From positions 1 through 8,866 of the forward strand of contig JAEWWJ010000083.1 in NCBI GenBank assembly GCA_023396415.1: a stretch of 8,866 nt of DNA. The letters run 5' to 3'. The stretch is from Bacteroidota bacterium (GTDB lineage Bacteria > Bacteroidota > Bacteroidia > Bacteroidales > F082). The notes beneath the pieces were generated by a model. The model made no database searches, was not told the DNA's origin, and was given only the letters and a program-made list of their open reading frames with translations. Below, piece after piece: positions 6,374 through 8,866 of this stretch; position 1 is the stretch's first letter; each line of letters opens with the position of its first letter. The position numbers and the translations under genes are program-made.

Positions 6374-6462
6374 ACAAACCCAATTCGATCTATTTAAAGT
6401 CAGATTTTATACTCCTTAGAGCTCAAATCACAGCGTCTTAAAATCAGTTTGCTCGACAAAAC

Positions 6463-6479
6463 AGCTTTATTCCAAAGCT
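6463..6479 (-). terminator. Small stem-loop straddling the yitT-family stop codon
   Basis: AGCTTT and AAAGCT form a 6-bp stem with a 5-nt loop across the TAA stop (6467-6469) of the membrane-protein gene. On the minus strand it is followed by GTTTTG rather than a clear T-run, so it is at best a weak terminator. Confidence 0.25.
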
Positions 6480-7375
6480 TCCTTTAACGACTTAAATCCG
6501 TGGCCAATTACTTCGTTGGCTTCGGTTACGTTCACAAAAGCCCTCGGATCAACTTCTTTTATATGTAACTTTAAAATTTCCAGCTCTCTGCGACTCATCA
6601 CCGCGTAAATCATTTTTTTCTCATCGCCGGTGTATGCTCCAACTCCATTAAAAATCGTCGCTCCTCGTTTGAGGTCATTATTGATTTTTGAAGCAATGGA
6701 TTCGACCTGATCAGTGATAATCAAAACCGTCTTATGATAGCTAGCGCCGCTAACGACAGCATCAATAATTTTACCTTCGATGAAGATGATAATTAGTGAA
6801 TAAATAGCAAATTCCCAACCTATAGCCCCTGTGCCGGTGGGTTGTGCCAGAGTAAACAAAACAATGGCGCCATCTACAATCATGACAAGTTTGCCTAACG
6901 AGAGTTTGGTGTATTTCGCTAAAATCATGGCAATGATGTCGGAGCCCCCGGATGTGGCGCGCGATTTAAAAATTAATCCAATTGAAATTCCATAAAAAAC
7001 GCCGGCAACAATGGTGTTCAGCATGGGGTCAAAGATCACTTTGGCGTAGTCGGGCGAAACATAAGTTTCCATAAACCACACCGTCAATAAGATGGTGGCT
7101 ATGCTTACAATGGTTTTAACTCCAAAGCGTGGTCCCAGTATGATTGTACCAATCACAACCAAAGGCACTTCCATAAATAAAGTGCTAAAACTGATTTTCC
7201 AACCAAACAATGTGTTTAACACCGTAGCAATCCCATACACGCCCCCCGGTGCCAATTTATATGGAACCACAAACAAAATGTCAGAAACAGCAAAAATTAC
7301 ACTGCCGACCAAAAGATAGCCGTAAGCGGTAAACCATTCTTTGGAAAGGAATTTTTCTTTTGTTATAAATGGCAT
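6467..7375 (-). CDS. YitT family membrane protein (DUF161 plus C-terminal DUF2179)
   Basis: The 302-residue protein has the two-part layout of the YitT family. Residues about 15-210 hold six or seven hydrophobic segments (roughly 18-38, 44-58, 62-82, 86-104, 118-138, 161-178, 186-206). Family motifs are APGGVYGIA (42-50) after the first segment and RATSGGSDIIA (139-149). The last part (about 215-297) is a soluble DUF2179 domain: KRGATIFNGVGAYTG (236-250), VMSRRELEILK (259-269) and VDPRAFVNVTEANEVIGHGF (275-294). The transported substrate, if any, is not established for this family. The start lies 46 bp downstream of a -7 box, and the cytosolic N-terminus MPFITKEKF precedes the first membrane segment as expected. 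It sits between tRNA-Val and the VOC gene and is probably transcribed alone. Confidence 0.92.
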   Translation of the reverse strand: MPFITKEKFLSKEWFTAYGYLLVGSVIFAVSDILFVVPYKLAPGGVYGIATVLNTLFGWKISFSTLFMEVPLVVIGTIILGPRFGVKTIVSIATILLTVWFMETYVSPDYAKVIFDPMLNTIVAGVFYGISIGLIFKSRATSGGSDIIAMILAKYTKLSLGKLVMIVDGAIVLFTLAQPTGTGAIGWEFAIYSLIIIFIEGKIIDAVVSGASYHKTVLIITDQVESIASKINNDLKRGATIFNGVGAYTGDEKKMIYAVMSRRELEILKLHIKEVDPRAFVNVTEANEVIGHGFKSLKEALE

Positions 7376-7420
7376 GATTTCAAATAGTTAGATATAAATA
7401 AAAGTGAATATTTGAACCGG

Positions 7421-7428
7421 CAAACATA
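7421..7428 (-). promoter_or_regulatory. -7 promoter box for the YitT-family gene
   Basis: The minus strand reads TATGTTTG followed by CC, an exact TAnnTTTG match 46 bp upstream of the ATG at 7375. The only nearby TTG (7441-7443) is 12 nt away, too close for a normal -33 element. Confidence 0.5.
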
Positions 7429-7433
7429 GCACA

Positions 7434-7559
7434 TTAAAAGCAAATTAAAAGCCCGATAGAAAAGGATATGAGGAGATGATTTGATTGAAATTCTAATAGA
7501 AGAACTTCAAGTCTTTTTCCAAACATCAGGTCTAATTTTTCAATCTGTTCCTCAAACAT
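7434..7559 (-). CDS. Doubtful 41-residue open frame between tRNA-Val terminator and yitT-family gene
   Basis: From ATG at 7559 the frame encodes MFEEQIEKLDLMFGKRLEVL, then a hydrophobic tail ending LLISFSIGLLICF. It would be a short helix followed by a single membrane-like segment. It begins 15 bp after the tRNA-Val terminator and ends 5 bp before the YitT -7 box. No promoter box is seen upstream of it, so expression would need terminator read-through. I do not recognise it, and chance is quite possible at this length. Confidence 0.2.
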   Translation of the reverse strand: MFEEQIEKLDLMFGKRLEVLLLEFQSNHLLISFSIGLLICF

Positions 7560-7573
7560 TAAAAAATGACAAT

Positions 7574-7601
7574 AAAAAAAGGCTGCCTTTTGGCAACCTT
7601 T
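7574..7601 (-). terminator. Intrinsic terminator after tRNA-Val
   Basis: On the minus strand AAAGGTTGCC and GGCAGCCTTT pair over 10 bp (one G-U) around an AAAA loop and run into seven T (7574-7580). It starts 9 bp after the tRNA 3' end. Confidence 0.9.
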
Positions 7602-7610
7602 GAATTGATG

Positions 7611-7685
7611 TGGGAGTTGAGGGATTTGAACCCCCGACCCTCTGCTTGTAAGGCAGATGCTCTGAACCAACTGAGCTAAACTCCC
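7611..7685 (-). tRNA. tRNA-Val (anticodon TAC)
   Basis: The minus strand folds into a complete 75-nt cloverleaf. The acceptor stem GGGAGTT (5' end at 7685) pairs with AACTCCC (7612-7618), with discriminator A at 7611. The D arm is GCTC-AGTTGGTTCA-GAGC. The anticodon arm TCTGC-CTTACAA-GCAGA presents TAC. The variable loop is GGGTC. The T arm GGGGG-TTCAAAT-CCCTC has one G-U pair. CCA is not encoded. Its promoter and terminator lie close on either side, so it is transcribed alone. Confidence 0.97.
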
Positions 7686-7699
7686 TCGTTTTGGGTGTG

Positions 7700-7729
7700 C
7701 AAATATACTACATCTTTAATTCGAAACAA
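7700..7729 (-). promoter_or_regulatory. Promoter of tRNA-Val
   Basis: On the minus strand, TTG (7727-7729), a 19-nt spacer, then TATATTTG (7700-7707) form a full -33/-7 pair ending 14 bp before the tRNA. The spacing equals that of the tRNA-Lys promoter. Confidence 0.75.
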
Positions 7730-7835
7730 GAATAATTATCATTTTTTTGAAAATAAAAGGCAACTTTTTTACACAGCTGCTCTAACTTCTTCTTTTTCAA
7801 TAATTATTTAAAATGTCCTACACCAATTAAAACGA

Positions 7836-7861
7836 GAAAAGCTCCCTAATGAGAGCTTTTC
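7836..7861 (-). terminator. sucD: Intrinsic terminator after sucD
   Basis: On the minus strand GAAAAGCTCTC and GGGAGCTTTTC form an 11-bp stem (one G-U) with an ATTA loop, 19 bp after the sucD stop. The T-run is partly inside the stem and continues as CGTTTTAATT. Confidence 0.75.
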
Positions 7862-7880
7862 AACTTTAATTTCTTTGGAG

Positions 7881-8750
7881 TTAAGAGAGTAATTCCAACA
7901 TTTTTGTGCCAATATCGGCAGGTGAATCTACTACATGGATGCCACATTCAGTCATAATTTCTTTTTTGGCCTCGGCAGTATCGGCTTTTCCACCAATGAT
8001 AGCACCTGCATGACCCATAGTACGGCCTTTAGGCGCGGTTGCTCCGGCAATAAAACCAACAACAGGTTTGGTGCCATGTTCTTTTACCCAGTAAGCAGCA
8101 TCAGCTTCCATGCTTCCACCAATTTCACCAATCATCACAATACCTTCTGTTTCAGGGTCTTGCATCAGTAAAGCTACAGCTTCCATGGTGGTGGTTCCGA
8201 TGATAGGGTCGCCTCCAATGCCAATGGCTGTTGTTTGACCTAATCCTGCTTTAGTCAGCTGATCTACAGCCTCATAAGTAAGCGTTCCTGAACGGGAAAC
8301 GATACCTACTCGTCCTTTTTGGTGAATAAAGCCGGGCATAATGCCCACTTTTGCCTCACCGGGGGTGATAACACCCGGACAGTTTGGGCCAACCAGCCTC
8401 GCATTTCCACCTTTAAGGTATTCTTTTACTTTTACCATGTCAGATGTGGGGATACCTTCGGTGATGCAAACGATCACTTTAATGCCGGCCTCGGCTGCTT
8501 CCATAATGGCATCGGCAGCAAACGGAGGTGGAACAAAAATCACACTCACATCGGCACCTGTCGCCTTTACAGCGTCGCTAACGGTGTTGAAAACCGGTTT
8601 GTCCAAATGCAGGCTTCCTCCTTTTCCCGGAGTAACGCCACCCACTACTTGGGTTCCGTATTCAATCATTTGGCCAGCATGAAATGTACCCTCGGTACCG
8701 GTAAAACCTTGGACAATAACTTTCGAGTCTTTATTTACAAGAACACTCAT
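7881..8750 (-). CDS. sucD: Succinyl-CoA ligase (ADP-forming or GDP-forming) subunit alpha
   Basis: This is the alpha subunit of succinyl-CoA synthetase, the TCA-cycle enzyme that couples succinyl-CoA cleavage to nucleotide triphosphate formation as an alpha/beta complex in the cytosol. The 289 residues match the family length. The N-terminal CoA-binding Rossmann domain shows VIVQGFTGTEGTFHA (11-25) and GGVTPGKGG (37-45). VGPNCPGVITPG (120-131) and VSRSGTLTYE (151-160) follow. The phosphohistidine is His247 in MGHAGAIIGG (245-254). The start MSVLVNKDSK is the usual one and lies 28 bp after a -7 box. The partner gene sucC is not in the window, as is common when the two subunits are encoded apart in this phylum. 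Promoter and terminator on both sides indicate a single-gene transcript. Confidence 0.97.
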   Translation of the reverse strand: MSVLVNKDSKVIVQGFTGTEGTFHAGQMIEYGTQVVGGVTPGKGGSLHLDKPVFNTVSDAVKATGADVSVIFVPPPFAADAIMEAAEAGIKVIVCITEGIPTSDMVKVKEYLKGGNARLVGPNCPGVITPGEAKVGIMPGFIHQKGRVGIVSRSGTLTYEAVDQLTKAGLGQTTAIGIGGDPIIGTTTMEAVALLMQDPETEGIVMIGEIGGSMEADAAYWVKEHGTKPVVGFIAGATAPKGRTMGHAGAIIGGKADTAEAKKEIMTECGIHVVDSPADIGTKMLELLS

Positions 8751-8778
8751 CGTTTAGTTTATTTTATTGTTGATGTGC

Positions 8779-8809
8779 CAAAAGTAAAACCTTTTGTTTG
8801 ATTGTCAAA
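8779..8809 (-). promoter_or_regulatory. sucD: Promoter of sucD
   Basis: The minus strand reads TTTG (8806-8809), a 19-nt spacer, then TACTTTTG (8779-8786), a very good Bacteroidota promoter. The -7 box ends 28 bp before the sucD ATG. The -33 element overlaps the possible stop codon of the upstream minus-strand frame. Confidence 0.75.
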
Positions 8810-8866
8810 GACGCATGTTCATTTTCATGCCAACTTCTTTGGTTTCGCTGCCACGAAATAGTATTG
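8805..8866 (-). CDS. Possible C-terminal end of an upstream minus-strand gene (partial)
   Basis: One minus-strand frame from the window edge reads ILFRGSETKEVGMKMNMRL and ends in TGA (8805-8807), 54 bp before sucD. The alternating hydrophobic pattern VGMKMNMRL would fit the last strand of an outer-membrane beta-barrel, but 19 residues are too few to be sure. A second frame (stop at 8825-8827, ending AAKPKKLA) is also open, so the frame choice is uncertain and no product is assigned. Confidence 0.3.
   Translation of the reverse strand, partial: ILFRGSETKEVGMKMNMRL

Noticed and set aside
7560..7670. Upstream part of the 78-residue minus-strand open frame (VQSICLTSRGSGVQIP...)
   Set aside because: This is the translation of tRNA-Val and its terminator, a known artefact pattern. 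Only the part after 7559 is worth any doubt.
4585..7685. tRNA genes considered as integration sites of a mobile element
   Set aside because: No integrase, no direct repeat of either tRNA 3' end and no foreign-looking cargo is found; both tRNAs are flanked by their own terminators and core genes.
8319..8801. 160-residue plus-strand open frame (and a nested 113-residue one) opposite sucD
   Set aside because: Antisense to the highly conserved sucD; the composition is a mirror of that gene and it runs through the sucD promoter.

Overview
The window looks like a chromosomal housekeeping segment from a member of the Bacteroidota. Three things support this. Nearly every gene start is preceded by the Bacteroidota-type -7 box TAnnTTTG, often with a TTG about 19-22 nt upstream. 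Shine-Dalgarno sequences are absent and leaders are A/T-rich. One secreted protein ends in a type IX secretion sorting domain (PNPF ... GLYFLRV ... KLLL). The order within the phylum cannot be fixed from this stretch. I see no mobile element, CRISPR array, prophage or defence cassette.

Layout. Positions 1-1131 (minus) hold the first 377 codons of a P-loop GTPase of the cyclic 2,3-diphosphoglycerate synthetase-like family, cut by the window edge. A 314-bp AT-rich divergent spacer (1132-1445) leads to argS (1446-3227, plus), a 117-residue zinc-ribbon protein (3390-3743, plus; the real start is inside a longer open frame), and a YciO-type member of the TsaC/Sua5/YrdC family (3905-4516, plus). 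tRNA-Lys(TTT) follows at 4585-4657 with a strong terminator, then a secreted DUF2271-like protein with a type IX sorting tail (4871-5710, plus).

From about 5865 everything reads on the minus strand: a small VOC/glyoxalase-fold protein (5865-6260), a YitT-family membrane protein (6467-7375), tRNA-Val(TAC) with terminator (7611-7685), and sucD (7881-8750) with its own promoter and terminator. The last about 60 bases may hold the C-terminal end of another minus-strand gene.

Most genes appear to be single transcription units with their own promoters; I do not see a multi-gene operon. argS, the two tRNAs and the YciO-type protein all touch translation or tRNA biology, but this looks like ordinary clustering of core genes. 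sucD is present without sucC beside it. The least explained parts are a tandem pair of near-palindromic 16/15-bp sites upstream of the VOC gene (6343-6373), the biological role of the cDPGS-like GTPase, and the YciO-type protein. I found no convincing undescribed multi-gene system.
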